Of a stretch of DNA of 64,000 bases, positions 50,000 through 57,711 are shown piece by piece. Both the position numbers and the translations under genes were made by a program. The notes below the pieces were generated by a model. The model did not search any database and was not told the DNA's origin. It was given only the letters and a program-made list of their open reading frames with translations. Where the stretch lies: NCBI GenBank assembly GCA_943331105.2, contig CALQKH020000011.1, forward strand, positions 62,001-126,000, written 5' to 3'. Source of the stretch: Akkermansia muciniphila (GTDB taxonomy: Bacteria > Pseudomonadota > Gammaproteobacteria > Burkholderiales > Burkholderiaceae_C). How positions within the stretch are numbered: position 1 is the stretch's first letter; every line of letters begins with the position of its first letter.

Positions 50000-50284
50000 A
50001 TGAGCACTTCAAGATCGATCGTTTCACAACTCAAGCTGGAACCTGAATCCATATTGGCAGATAACGGCCTGAGATACAAATTCAAAGGTGGTGGATCACC
50101 GTTCCAAGATTCCGCCAACATGTCCACCATGAGTTGCTACCGCTGTGGACTTCACAAATCTCGGGCACTGGGCGTCTTTGTACGCTTATTGAACCAACGC
50201 TCGTTTGTGTGTCAAGACTGCTGCAACAAGCCCCGTTCATCACCGGCTCAGTCTGGCATGCGCAGCAAAGACTGCCCCATTTGA
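50000..50284 (+). CDS. Small CxxC-rich hypothetical protein
   Basis: 94 residues with CYRCG near residue 46 and CQDCC near 73, the spacing of a four-cysteine zinc ribbon, between flexible ends. No family is recognised. It lies 33 bases after the GT42-like gene and is probably co-transcribed with it. It could bind metal or nucleic acid; the neighbour gives no further clue. Confidence 0.58.
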   Translation: MSTSRSIVSQLKLEPESILADNGLRYKFKGGGSPFQDSANMSTMSCYRCGLHKSRALGVFVRLLNQRSFVCQDCCNKPRSSPAQSGMRSKDCPI

Positions 50285-50371
50285 ATACGAGCGCCTAACG
50301 TAACCCCATCCGCTCACTTCAACCCGGCTGAAGCCATTGTTAAAGGATGTATGTTGCATTTTTTGAAAGAA

Positions 50372-50920
50372 TCAAGATTTCATTTTTTGAAGGGCCAGTA
50401 ACAAAGCTTGTCCCGCTTGATCTAGAGTTCCGTTGTTAGAAATCTCAATCACCCCCTGGGGCACCAAAAAGGCGCTTGCACGGACGATCCGTTGTTGGAT
50501 TTGTTCGGGCGTTTCGCGCTGGCGCTGGATCAGGCGTTGCAATAGCGTCGCCGGGTCGGCGGTGATGTGCACCACTTGCAGGCCGGGGTGACTTTGCAAG
50601 GCTTGGGCCAAATGGCCGCGTGAGCCGTTGACCAACACCCAGAGTCCTTGTTGTAGGCCTGCCAACTCTGTCCGGCGTATGCCGTAATGCAAACCGTTGG
50701 CATGCCATGACAGGGCAAATGCGTCTTGGCTGCGCAATGTTTCAAATCCTTGCTCATCGGTCTCTTCATGCACTTCGCCTCCAGCTGCTGCGGGCCGTGT
50801 GATTGTGCGCCGGGCCCAATGCACAGGCATATCTTTGGGCAAGTGCTTGCGCAACCAAACAAGCACACTGTCTTTGCCTGCACCCGATGGGCCCATTACA
50901 TAAATAAGTCGTGAGTTCAT
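50372..50920 (-). CDS. phnN: Ribose 1,5-bisphosphate phosphokinase
   Basis: Converts ribose 1,5-bisphosphate from the C-P lyase pathway to PRPP. 182 residues with a P-loop (MGPSGAGKDSVL) near residue 9 and a guanylate-kinase-like fold. The 5' end overlaps the DUF1045 gene by ATGA. It belongs to the minus-strand arm phnF-DUF1045-phnN, divergent from phnGHIJ. Confidence 0.93.
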   Translation of the reverse strand: MNSRLIYVMGPSGAGKDSVLVWLRKHLPKDMPVHWARRTITRPAAAGGEVHEETDEQGFETLRSQDAFALSWHANGLHYGIRRTELAGLQQGLWVLVNGSRGHLAQALQSHPGLQVVHITADPATLLQRLIQRQRETPEQIQQRIVRASAFLVPQGVIEISNNGTLDQAGQALLLALQKMKS

Positions 50921-51630
50921 CCGAGCAAATCCATGGTCTCCAGTAACTCAAAATCGGCACCGGCTTGGGGTTCAATGAACAGTGCGATCTGCGCAAAACG
51001 GCACTCTGGCAGTGTTTCGAAACGCGCTTGTGCGGCTAGGAACAAGGCGGCTTTGACCTCAGGCGAGTACTTTCCGAGGGGACCACTCAAGGAGAGGTGA
51101 AACTGAAAGTGATCCAGCACCCACGGGTAGCCCCACGCCAGCAACAAGCGGTCTTGTTCGGGCGTCAGTTGCGCTTGACGGCGTCTTGCCAACTCGGCAT
51201 CAGACAATGGCTGGGCCAGAGGGTGCAGCTCTTGCACGCAGGCGGCAGCAGTGGCGTTCAGCTGGGCCAAGTCACCTTGAGGGCGCAGGGCCAAAAAACC
51301 ACCTTGGTCGCTGACCCGCAGCGGCGCCAGGTCAAATGCGGGCCAGCGTTTGGAAAGCGCTTGCATGGCGTTGCGCAGGGCATCCAGACTTTGCCCGCTG
51401 GCCAAAGTAAAAGGTGCTTTAAGGGTGGCGTGCCAGCCGTAGCGGCGCGGGTCGGCGGTCAGGGTTTGCAATTGGGCCGGGGCTACGCCAGCAATGTCAG
51501 GCAAGGCATAAGTCGCCCCGCTGGCCGCGCAGCGCCCAAGCCATTGGCTGCCCGCTTCCCACCAGTCGCCGTAGACCTTGGGCACAAAATACACCGCGCA
51601 GCGGTGGGGCAAAGGGAGTTCAGAGTTCAT
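50917..51630 (-). CDS. DUF1045 phosphonate-metabolism protein
   Basis: 237 residues of the putative phosphonate-metabolism family with a 2H-phosphodiesterase-like fold. Two HxT/S-type motifs are visible: GWHATLKAPF near residue 65 and FQFHLSLSGPL near 175, as in 2'-5' ligase-like proteins. In other bacteria it appears as a phn-cluster accessory, where it may hydrolyse the cyclic ribose phosphate (as PhnP does in E. coli); no phnP gene is visible here. It overlaps phnN and phnF. Confidence 0.88.
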   Translation of the reverse strand: MNSELPLPHRCAVYFVPKVYGDWWEAGSQWLGRCAASGATYALPDIAGVAPAQLQTLTADPRRYGWHATLKAPFTLASGQSLDALRNAMQALSKRWPAFDLAPLRVSDQGGFLALRPQGDLAQLNATAAACVQELHPLAQPLSDAELARRRQAQLTPEQDRLLLAWGYPWVLDHFQFHLSLSGPLGKYSPEVKAALFLAAQARFETLPECRFAQIALFIEPQAGADFELLETMDLLG

Positions 51631-52450
51631 CGTTTTTCACCGTCAAGGTCACGCGGTCGCCTGCAAACCAAGCCAAAGCAAATTCAATGGGCACGCCCCC
51701 GGGGTCCACGTTCACGCTGCTGACCAGCAGCACTGGCCGCGTGTGCACTTGGCACAGCAGGGCCGCTACATCGGGGCTGGGCAGGCGGGCGCTGATGCGG
51801 CTTTCTTGTCGCTGGTAATCGTTCACGCCATGCTGAGCAAAGGCTTCGGTGATCGATCCGCTTTGGGCCACGGCATCTGCCAGTCCCGAAAAACGTGGCA
51901 ACGGAAAGTAACGTTCGCTCACATGCAGGGGTTGCCCAGCGCCTTCGCCCAGCACTTGCAGGCACAGCAAGGGGCTGCCTACACCCACCTTGAGCGCTTG
52001 GGCTTGATCGGCCAGGGCCAGCACCGTGCGCGATTGCAAGATTTGCAAGCCCCCGCGCACACCCGCTTGGGCCAGGTTTTGCCGATAGCGTGTGCGCTTG
52101 CCCAGCGCCAAGTCGACCGCAAACGCCTCGACAAACGTGCCGCGCCCTTGTGTGGCGCGAACCAAACCGCGTTGACCCAAATGGGCCAAAGAGCGGCGAA
52201 TGGTGTGGCGGTTGACGCCGAACTGCTCGGCCAAAACATGCTCAGAAGGCAAGCGTTCACCGGGCGTGTAGTGGCCTTGCCCAATCGCATTGGCCAATTG
52301 CTGTGCAATGCGCGACCAGTAACTGTCGCGCTCAGGTTGCGTAGCTCCCGCTTCTTCGTGATGCGGTGACTTGAGCGCTAAAGACGTGGCCAAAGAAGTC
52401 TCCAAAGAGGTCAACAAAAAAGATGCAGTTTTGTCATGAAAGCTACACAT
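51620..52450 (-). CDS. phnF: PhnF, GntR/HutC-family repressor of the phn genes
   Basis: 276 residues from ATG 52450. The N-terminal GntR helix-turn-helix is YTPGERLPSEHVLAEQFGVNRHTIRRSLAHL near residues 60-90, followed by a UTRA (HutC) effector domain with FTGLA-like LPRFSGLADA and YQRQESRISARLP. The N-terminal 40 residues are a variable extension, so the start may be internal. It is divergent from phnG with 61 bases between them, holding a HutC-type palindrome. Expected to repress phn genes and respond to a phosphonate or pathway metabolite. Confidence 0.93.
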   Translation of the reverse strand: MCSFHDKTASFLLTSLETSLATSLALKSPHHEEAGATQPERDSYWSRIAQQLANAIGQGHYTPGERLPSEHVLAEQFGVNRHTIRRSLAHLGQRGLVRATQGRGTFVEAFAVDLALGKRTRYRQNLAQAGVRGGLQILQSRTVLALADQAQALKVGVGSPLLCLQVLGEGAGQPLHVSERYFPLPRFSGLADAVAQSGSITEAFAQHGVNDYQRQESRISARLPSPDVAALLCQVHTRPVLLVSSVNVDPGGVPIEFALAWFAGDRVTLTVKNDEL

Positions 52451-52469
52451 GGATTGTCTAAGCTCACAA

Positions 52470-52492
52470 CTGTGTTTGAGTTGTCTAGACAA
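52470..52492. promoter_or_regulatory. PhnF-type operator overlapping a weak Pho-box-like repeat
   Basis: TTGTCTAGACAA (52481-52492) is a perfect palindrome containing GT-x-TA-x-AC, the core of HutC-subfamily sites, and agrees at nine of twelve positions with TGGTATAGACCA known for mycobacterial PhnF. The half-site TTGTCTA recurs at 52454-52460. CTGTGTT-TGAG-TTGTCTA (52470-52487) is a weak Pho-box match overlapping it. Both arms of the divergent phn cluster could be controlled from here. Confidence 0.6.
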
Positions 52493-52511
52493 GCGACAGG
52501 GTGCCACAACG

Positions 52512-53021
52512 ATGTTTCAATCATTTGACAATGCCCACATGCAACGGCCGACCACCCGTCCCGAGTGGATGGCTTTGCTGGCCCGAGCGCCGCAAAAACT
52601 GCTGGACGGTGCATTGCCCGCAAACACTGGCGCATCGCCGCAATGGCTGCGCAAACCCGAAACCGGTTTGATGATGGTGCAGGGCCGTGCAGGCGGCACG
52701 GGCGAGCGGTTCAATTTGGGCGAGATCACCGTGACCCGCTGTGCTTTGCGCTTGGCAGATGCAGATGCACAAGCCCCAGTGGGGGTGGCCTATGTGGTGG
52801 GGCGCAACCACCGACATGCACAACTGGCCGCGATGGCCGATGCCCTGTTGCAAGACCCGGCGCACCGCGAGGCGCTGGAAGAAAAGCTGTTGAAGCCGGT
52901 GCGTGAATACCTGCAAAAGCAGCAGTACTTGCGCCACGAACGTGCCCAGACCACCAAGGTCGACTTTCTCACCGTGGCCCGCGAAGCCGGCCATGGTGAC
53001 GGCGTGGGAGAAGAAGCATGA
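52512..53021 (+). CDS. phnG: Carbon-phosphorus lyase core subunit PhnG
   Basis: Part of the PhnGHIJ core that attaches phosphonate to the ribose of ATP. 169 residues from ATG 52512; characteristic segments RPEWMALLARAP, TGERFNLGEITVTRCA and GRNHRHAQLAAMADALLQ. It overlaps phnH by ATGA. An upstream ATG (52449) would run through the operator region and is rejected. Confidence 0.95.
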   Translation: MFQSFDNAHMQRPTTRPEWMALLARAPQKLLDGALPANTGASPQWLRKPETGLMMVQGRAGGTGERFNLGEITVTRCALRLADADAQAPVGVAYVVGRNHRHAQLAAMADALLQDPAHREALEEKLLKPVREYLQKQQYLRHERAQTTKVDFLTVAREAGHGDGVGEEA

Positions 53022-53650
53022 ACACCCCCATCATCAACGCCCCCGATTTGCAAAACATCGTGGCGGGGTTTGACCATGAGGCCTTTGGCAGCCAAACGGT
53101 GTTCCGTGTGGCGCTCGATGCTTTGTCGCATCCTGGCCGCGTGTTCGACATGCCCCTTGAAACCGCATTGCCGCGTGAGGGCCATGGCGCGGCAGCGGCC
53201 TTGTTATTGGGTTTGCTGGACGCCGACACCACCTTGTGGCTGTCCCCAACTTTGGCCAGCAGCGATGCGCCGGTCTGGTTGCGCTTTCACACTGGCTGCC
53301 AGATCGTGGCCGAGGCAGCGGCTGCGCAGTTTGTATGGGTGGCGCAAGGTGACGACATGCCCCAGCTGAGCAGCCTGCAATTGGGCAGCGACGCTTACCC
53401 CGACCAATCGGCCACTTGCGTGCTCGAAGTCGACAGCCTGCAGGGCGATGCCGGAGGCTGGCGCTTGCAAGGCCCCGGTATTCCGTCAGCGCGAAATGTG
53501 CACGTCCTCGGCTTACCCAGCGATTTCGCGGCGCAATGGACCGATAACCACGCCAGTTTCCCCAGGGGGGTGGACGTGTTTTTGAGCACCGCAACCCAAA
53601 TGGCGGGCTTGCCGCGCACCACCCGCATCCTGATTGATTCGGAGTCATGA
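53018..53650 (+). CDS. phnH: Carbon-phosphorus lyase core subunit PhnH
   Basis: 210 residues; typical FRVALDALSHPGRV near residue 29 and the C-terminal FPRGVDVFL segment. Structural core subunit of C-P lyase, forming the GHIJ complex. ATGA overlap with phnG, and phnI begins one base after its stop codon. Confidence 0.95.
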   Translation: MNTPIINAPDLQNIVAGFDHEAFGSQTVFRVALDALSHPGRVFDMPLETALPREGHGAAAALLLGLLDADTTLWLSPTLASSDAPVWLRFHTGCQIVAEAAAAQFVWVAQGDDMPQLSSLQLGSDAYPDQSATCVLEVDSLQGDAGGWRLQGPGIPSARNVHVLGLPSDFAAQWTDNHASFPRGVDVFLSTATQMAGLPRTTRILIDSES

Positions 53651-53651
53651 C

Positions 53652-54800
53652 ATGTACGTTGCCGTCAAAGGCGGGGAAACCGCCATCCTCAACAGCTACA
53701 AGTTGCTCGCCGCACAACGCCGTGGGGATCCTTTACAGCCCGAGCTCACCGTGAGCCAGATCTGTCAGCAGCTCAAGTTGTCGGTGGACCGCGTCATGAC
53801 CGAAGGCTCGGTGTACGACCCAGAGTTGGCTGCGCTAGCCATCAAGCAAGCCAGTGGCGACTTGGTCGAGGCCATCTTTTTGCTGCGTGCCTACCGTGCC
53901 ACTTTGCCGCGTTTGGGCAACACCTGCCCGCTCGACACCACGCACATGCAGCTGGACCGTCGCATCTCGGCCACCTTCAAAGACTTGCCCGGCGGGCAGG
54001 TCTTGGGCCCAACTTACGACTACACCCAGCGCCTGCTCGACTTCAGTTTGCTGGCCGAGGCGCAAACACTGGACAGCGCAGCAGGTGCTGAGCAAACAAC
54101 GCCGACAGCGACCACGGCCCCCGTATCCGTTCCCCGTGTGGTGGACTTGCTCAACCAAGAAGGCTTGATCGAAAAATTTAACCCACTGGCGGGAGACCCC
54201 GCACCCTCCGATTTGACGCGTGAGCCGCTGCGCTTTCCGGCCGGTCGCGCCACCCGATTGCAAAACCTGGCACGGGGTGACGAGGGCTTTTTGTTGGCCA
54301 TGGCCTATTCGACCCAGCGCGGTTATTCACACACCCACCCTTTTGTGGGCGAGGTGCGCTTGGGCCAAGTGGCGGTCGAGATTGAACCCGAAGAGCTGGG
54401 ATTCGCCATCTCGATTGGTGACATCGAGATCACAGAGTGCGAGATGGTCAACCAATTTGGCGGCAGCAAGACCGAGCCCCCAAAATTCACCCGCGGCTAC
54501 GGTCTGGCCTTCGGTCACAGCGAGCGCAAAGCCATGGCCATGAGCTTGGTCGACCGTGCCTTACGTTCCGACGAGTTGGGCGAAGCCATCGAGTCGCCCG
54601 CCCAAATGCAGGAATTCGTTCTCTCGCACAGCGACAGCTTGGAGGCCTCAGGCTTTGTACAGCACCTGAAGTTGCCGCACTACGTTGATTTTCAGTCTGA
54701 GCTGGAGCTGGTGCGCAAGATGCGCTCGCAGCGCCATGAGCAGCAAGTTGTGCCCACTCATGCCACCCCAGCCGACACCCGCCTGAAGGAAACCCCATGA
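53652..54800 (+). CDS. phnI: Carbon-phosphorus lyase core subunit PhnI
   Basis: The subunit with nucleosidase activity that releases adenine from ATP and allows phosphonate coupling. 382 residues from ATG 53652 (MYVAVKGGETAILNSY). AMAYSTQRGYSHTHPFVGEVR and FGHSERKAMAMSLVDRAL are the characteristic internal segments. Overlaps phnJ by ATGA. Confidence 0.97.
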   Translation: MYVAVKGGETAILNSYKLLAAQRRGDPLQPELTVSQICQQLKLSVDRVMTEGSVYDPELAALAIKQASGDLVEAIFLLRAYRATLPRLGNTCPLDTTHMQLDRRISATFKDLPGGQVLGPTYDYTQRLLDFSLLAEAQTLDSAAGAEQTTPTATTAPVSVPRVVDLLNQEGLIEKFNPLAGDPAPSDLTREPLRFPAGRATRLQNLARGDEGFLLAMAYSTQRGYSHTHPFVGEVRLGQVAVEIEPEELGFAISIGDIEITECEMVNQFGGSKTEPPKFTRGYGLAFGHSERKAMAMSLVDRALRSDELGEAIESPAQMQEFVLSHSDSLEASGFVQHLKLPHYVDFQSELELVRKMRSQRHEQQVVPTHATPADTRLKETP

Positions 54801-55729
54801 ATTCCCCCAGCGAATCGCCAGCAGTGGCTGACCTGAGCGAAGCCTTGCCGCAGCGCACCGCGCCTGACGTGAACTTCGCGTACTTGGACGAGCGAACCAA
54901 ACGCATGATCCGCCGCGCCATCTTGAAGGCCTTGGCCATCCCGGGTTACCAAGTGCCGTTTGGTTCGCGAGAGATGCCTCTACCCTACGGCTGGGGGACG
55001 GGCGGTATCCAGGTCACCGCTTCGGTGATTGGCCCGCAAGACGTGCTCAAGGTCATTGACCAAGGCTCGGACGACACCGTCAACGCGGTCAACATCCGCC
55101 GCTTTTTTGAGCGCACAGCGGGCGTGAACACCACCACCCGCACGCATGAGGCGACGCTGATCCAGACGCGCCACCGCATTCCCGAAAAGCCCTTGACCGA
55201 GGGCCAAATCATCGTGTACCAAGTACCGGTGCCCGAGCCCATGCAGCGCCTGGAGCCACGCGAGACCGAAACCCGCACCTTGCACGGCTTGGCCGAATAC
55301 GGCTTGATGCATGTGAAGCTCTACGAAGACATCGCCCGCTATGGCCACATCGCCACCACCTACGACTACCCGGTCACGGTGAACCAGCGTTACATCATGT
55401 CGCCCTCGCCGATTCCGAAGTTCGACAACCCCAAAATGCACATGAACCCGGCGCTGCAGCTGTTTGGCGCTGGCCGAGAAAAGCGCATTTACGCAGTCCC
55501 GCCTTACACCCCGGTTGAAAGCTTGGCGTTTGATGACTACCCGTTCGAGGTGCAAAAGTGGAACGCCGCTTGTACGCAGTGCGGCGCCAACGACTCGTTC
55601 TTAGATGAAGTCATCATCGACGACTCGGGCGCTCGCATGCATGTGTGCTCTGACTCGGATTACTGCCAAACCCGTCAGGACGACGCAGTCAACGTGAGAC
55701 TCGCAGCGACGGGAGAGTTGGCGACATGA
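54797..55729 (+). CDS. phnJ: C-P lyase catalytic subunit PhnJ (radical SAM)
   Basis: Cleaves the carbon-phosphorus bond. 310 residues. The cysteine set CTQC, HVC and DYC occurs with spacing 3-22-6, the same as C241, C244, C266 and C272 in the E. coli enzyme, which bind 4Fe-4S and provide the thiyl radical. The N-terminal FAYLDERTKRMIRRAILKA and YGWGTGGIQVTASVIG segments are strongly conserved. Coupled by ATGA to the GNAT gene. Confidence 0.98.
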   Translation: MNSPSESPAVADLSEALPQRTAPDVNFAYLDERTKRMIRRAILKALAIPGYQVPFGSREMPLPYGWGTGGIQVTASVIGPQDVLKVIDQGSDDTVNAVNIRRFFERTAGVNTTTRTHEATLIQTRHRIPEKPLTEGQIIVYQVPVPEPMQRLEPRETETRTLHGLAEYGLMHVKLYEDIARYGHIATTYDYPVTVNQRYIMSPSPIPKFDNPKMHMNPALQLFGAGREKRIYAVPPYTPVESLAFDDYPFEVQKWNAACTQCGANDSFLDEVIIDDSGARMHVCSDSDYCQTRQDDAVNVRLAATGELAT

Positions 55730-56190
55730 GCCTGCTGATACGAGAAGCCACCGAGGCCGATTTGCCCGCTGTGCTGGCCTTGTATGCCCAGCCTGCCATG
55801 GACAACGGCAAGGTGTTGACACTTGATGAGGCCAAATTGTTGCTAGCCCAGTTTCGTCAATACCCCAGCTACCGTTTGTGGGTGGCCTGTGAGCTTGCAT
55901 CCGATTGTGCCAACGATGGCGCAGTGGTGGGTACTTATGCCTTGCTCATCATGCACAACTTGGCCCACCAAGGTACGCCCTCGGCCATCGTCGAAGACGT
56001 GGTGGTCTGCACCGAGCAGCAAGGCCAGGGCATTGGCCGACACATGATGCAGCACGCGCAGCAGCAAGCCCAGGTGGCCGGTTGTTACAAGCTGGTGCTG
56101 TCGTCCAACCAAAAGCGCGCTCGCGCCCATGCCTTTTACGAGTCGCTGGGTTTTCAGCGGCATGGCTTCAGTTTTGTGATCAGGATTTGA
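55726..56190 (+). CDS. GNAT-family N-acetyltransferase within the phn operon
   Basis: 154 residues. Acetyl-CoA motif A is QQGQGIGRHMMQ near residue 105, preceded by VEDVVVCTE; C-terminal AHAFYESLGFQRHG. It starts in an ATGA overlap with phnJ and ends one base before phnK, so it is a full member of the operon. PhnO, which acetylates aminoalkylphosphonates, is the natural comparison, but the position between phnJ and phnK differs from the E. coli order and the specificity is not proven. Confidence 0.85.
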   Translation: MSLLIREATEADLPAVLALYAQPAMDNGKVLTLDEAKLLLAQFRQYPSYRLWVACELASDCANDGAVVGTYALLIMHNLAHQGTPSAIVEDVVVCTEQQGQGIGRHMMQHAQQQAQVAGCYKLVLSSNQKRARAHAFYESLGFQRHGFSFVIRI

Positions 56191-56191
56191 T

Positions 56192-56989
56192 ATGGATACC
56201 CTGGACGACACACTGACCCAATTGCCGCTTTTGCGCGTGCGCGGCGTGGGTAAAAGTTATGGCGATCGCATAGCCCTGCACAGCGCCAGCTTCGACTTGT
56301 GGCCTGGCGAGGTCATGGCCGTGGTCGGCGAATCAGGTTCGGGTAAAACCACCTTACTCAATGCGATTGCCGCACGCAGCCGCCCCGATACCGGGCAGGT
56401 TGAATTTTTAAGCCGTGACGGCCAATTACAAGACATTTACCGCATGACCGAAGCCCAACAACGCTTGCTGGCACGCACCGACTGGGGCTTTGTGCACCAA
56501 AACGCGGCCGATGGCTTGCGCATGGATGTATCGGCCGGGGCCAATGTCGGTGAGCGCCTGATGGGCCTGGGCGAGCGGCATTACGGCAAGCTACGCCATA
56601 TCGCGCAAGAATGGTTGCAACGGGTAGAGATTGACCCGGATCGTATCGATGATGTGCCGCGCACCTTTTCAGGCGGCATGCGCCAGCGCCTGCAAATTGC
56701 ACGCAATCTGGTCACCCAACCTCGTTTGGTGTTCATGGACGAACCCACATCCGGCTTGGATGTGTCGGTGCAAGCGCGGCTTTTGGATTTGCTGCGCCAA
56801 CTCACACGCCAAATGCAATTGGCTGTGGTCATCGTCACGCACGACCTGGCCGTGGCCCGCTTGTTGGCACACCGCATGATGGTCATGCAAGGTGGCCAAG
56901 TGGTCGAAGCGGGGCTCACCGACCAGCTGTTGGACGACCCGCAACACCCCTACACCCAGTTGTTGGTGTCGTCCGTCTTGCAACCTTGA
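56192..56989 (+). CDS. phnK: C-P lyase ABC-type ATPase PhnK
   Basis: 265 residues. Walker A GESGSGKTTLLNA near residue 49, signature FSGGMRQRLQIARNL near 155, Walker B RLVFMDEPTSGLD near 175. In E. coli PhnK docks to the C-P lyase core at PhnJ rather than to a permease. It lies between the GNAT gene and phnL. Confidence 0.96.
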   Translation: MDTLDDTLTQLPLLRVRGVGKSYGDRIALHSASFDLWPGEVMAVVGESGSGKTTLLNAIAARSRPDTGQVEFLSRDGQLQDIYRMTEAQQRLLARTDWGFVHQNAADGLRMDVSAGANVGERLMGLGERHYGKLRHIAQEWLQRVEIDPDRIDDVPRTFSGGMRQRLQIARNLVTQPRLVFMDEPTSGLDVSVQARLLDLLRQLTRQMQLAVVIVTHDLAVARLLAHRMMVMQGGQVVEAGLTDQLLDDPQHPYTQLLVSSVLQP

Positions 56990-57006
56990 ACTTGAGAGAG
57001 CTCTTT

Positions 57007-57711
57007 ATGCTGCAAATGAAACAGGTGTCCAAGCGCTTCACGCTGCACCACCAAAATGGCGCGAAACTGCAAGTGCTGAGTCAAGTGGACCTGTCGGTGG
57101 GCTCAGGCGAATGTGTGGTGCTCGACGGCCCCTCGGGTATGGGCAAGAGCACTTTGCTCAAACTCATCTATGCCAACTACCGCGCCACCAGTGGTCAAAT
57201 TGAGGTGCGCCAAGCCAATGGCCGCGTGCTGGACCTGACACAAGCTTCGCCCCGCGAGTTGGTGCGCATGCGCCGGGACACGGTGGGTTATGTCAGCCAG
57301 TTTTTGCGCGTGATCCCCCGGGTTTCGGCACTCGACGTGGTGGCAGAGCCCTTGATCGAAGACGCGACTGACCAGCCCGAGGCGATCGAATCCGCGAGAG
57401 AACAAGCCCGTGTATGGATGACCCGCCTGCGCATTCCCGAGCGCTTGTGGCACCTGCCGCCCGCCACCTTTTCTGGCGGTGAACAACAACGCATCAATAT
57501 CGCCCGCAACATGATCAAGCCACGCCCCATTCTTTTATTGGACGAACCCACCGCTTCGCTCGATGCGGCCAACACCCAGACCGTGGTGGACTTGATCCGC
57601 GAGGCGGTCGGTCGCGGTGCTGCACTGGTGGGCATCTTTCATGACGCGCATGTGGGGGCCGCAGTGGCCACACGCCGTGTCGACATGGCCCAGTTCAGGA
57701 GCGCCACATGA
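57007..57711 (+). CDS. phnL: C-P lyase ABC-type ATPase PhnL
   Basis: 234 residues from ATG 57007, with GAGAG eight bases upstream. Walker A GPSGMGKSTLLKLI near residue 44, signature FSGGEQQRINIARN near 155, Walker B PILLLDEPTASLD near 172. PhnL pairs with PhnK in the C-P lyase complex. Overlaps phnM by ATGA. Confidence 0.96.
   Translation: MLQMKQVSKRFTLHHQNGAKLQVLSQVDLSVGSGECVVLDGPSGMGKSTLLKLIYANYRATSGQIEVRQANGRVLDLTQASPRELVRMRRDTVGYVSQFLRVIPRVSALDVVAEPLIEDATDQPEAIESAREQARVWMTRLRIPERLWHLPPATFSGGEQQRINIARNMIKPRPILLLDEPTASLDAANTQTVVDLIREAVGRGAALVGIFHDAHVGAAVATRRVDMAQFRSAT

Noticed and set aside
50357..50391. Direct repeat CATTTTTTGAA flanking the end of phnN, as a possible insertion scar or att site
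   Set aside because: It is A/T-rich and short, one copy lies in the phnN coding end, and there is no integrase or tRNA nearby.
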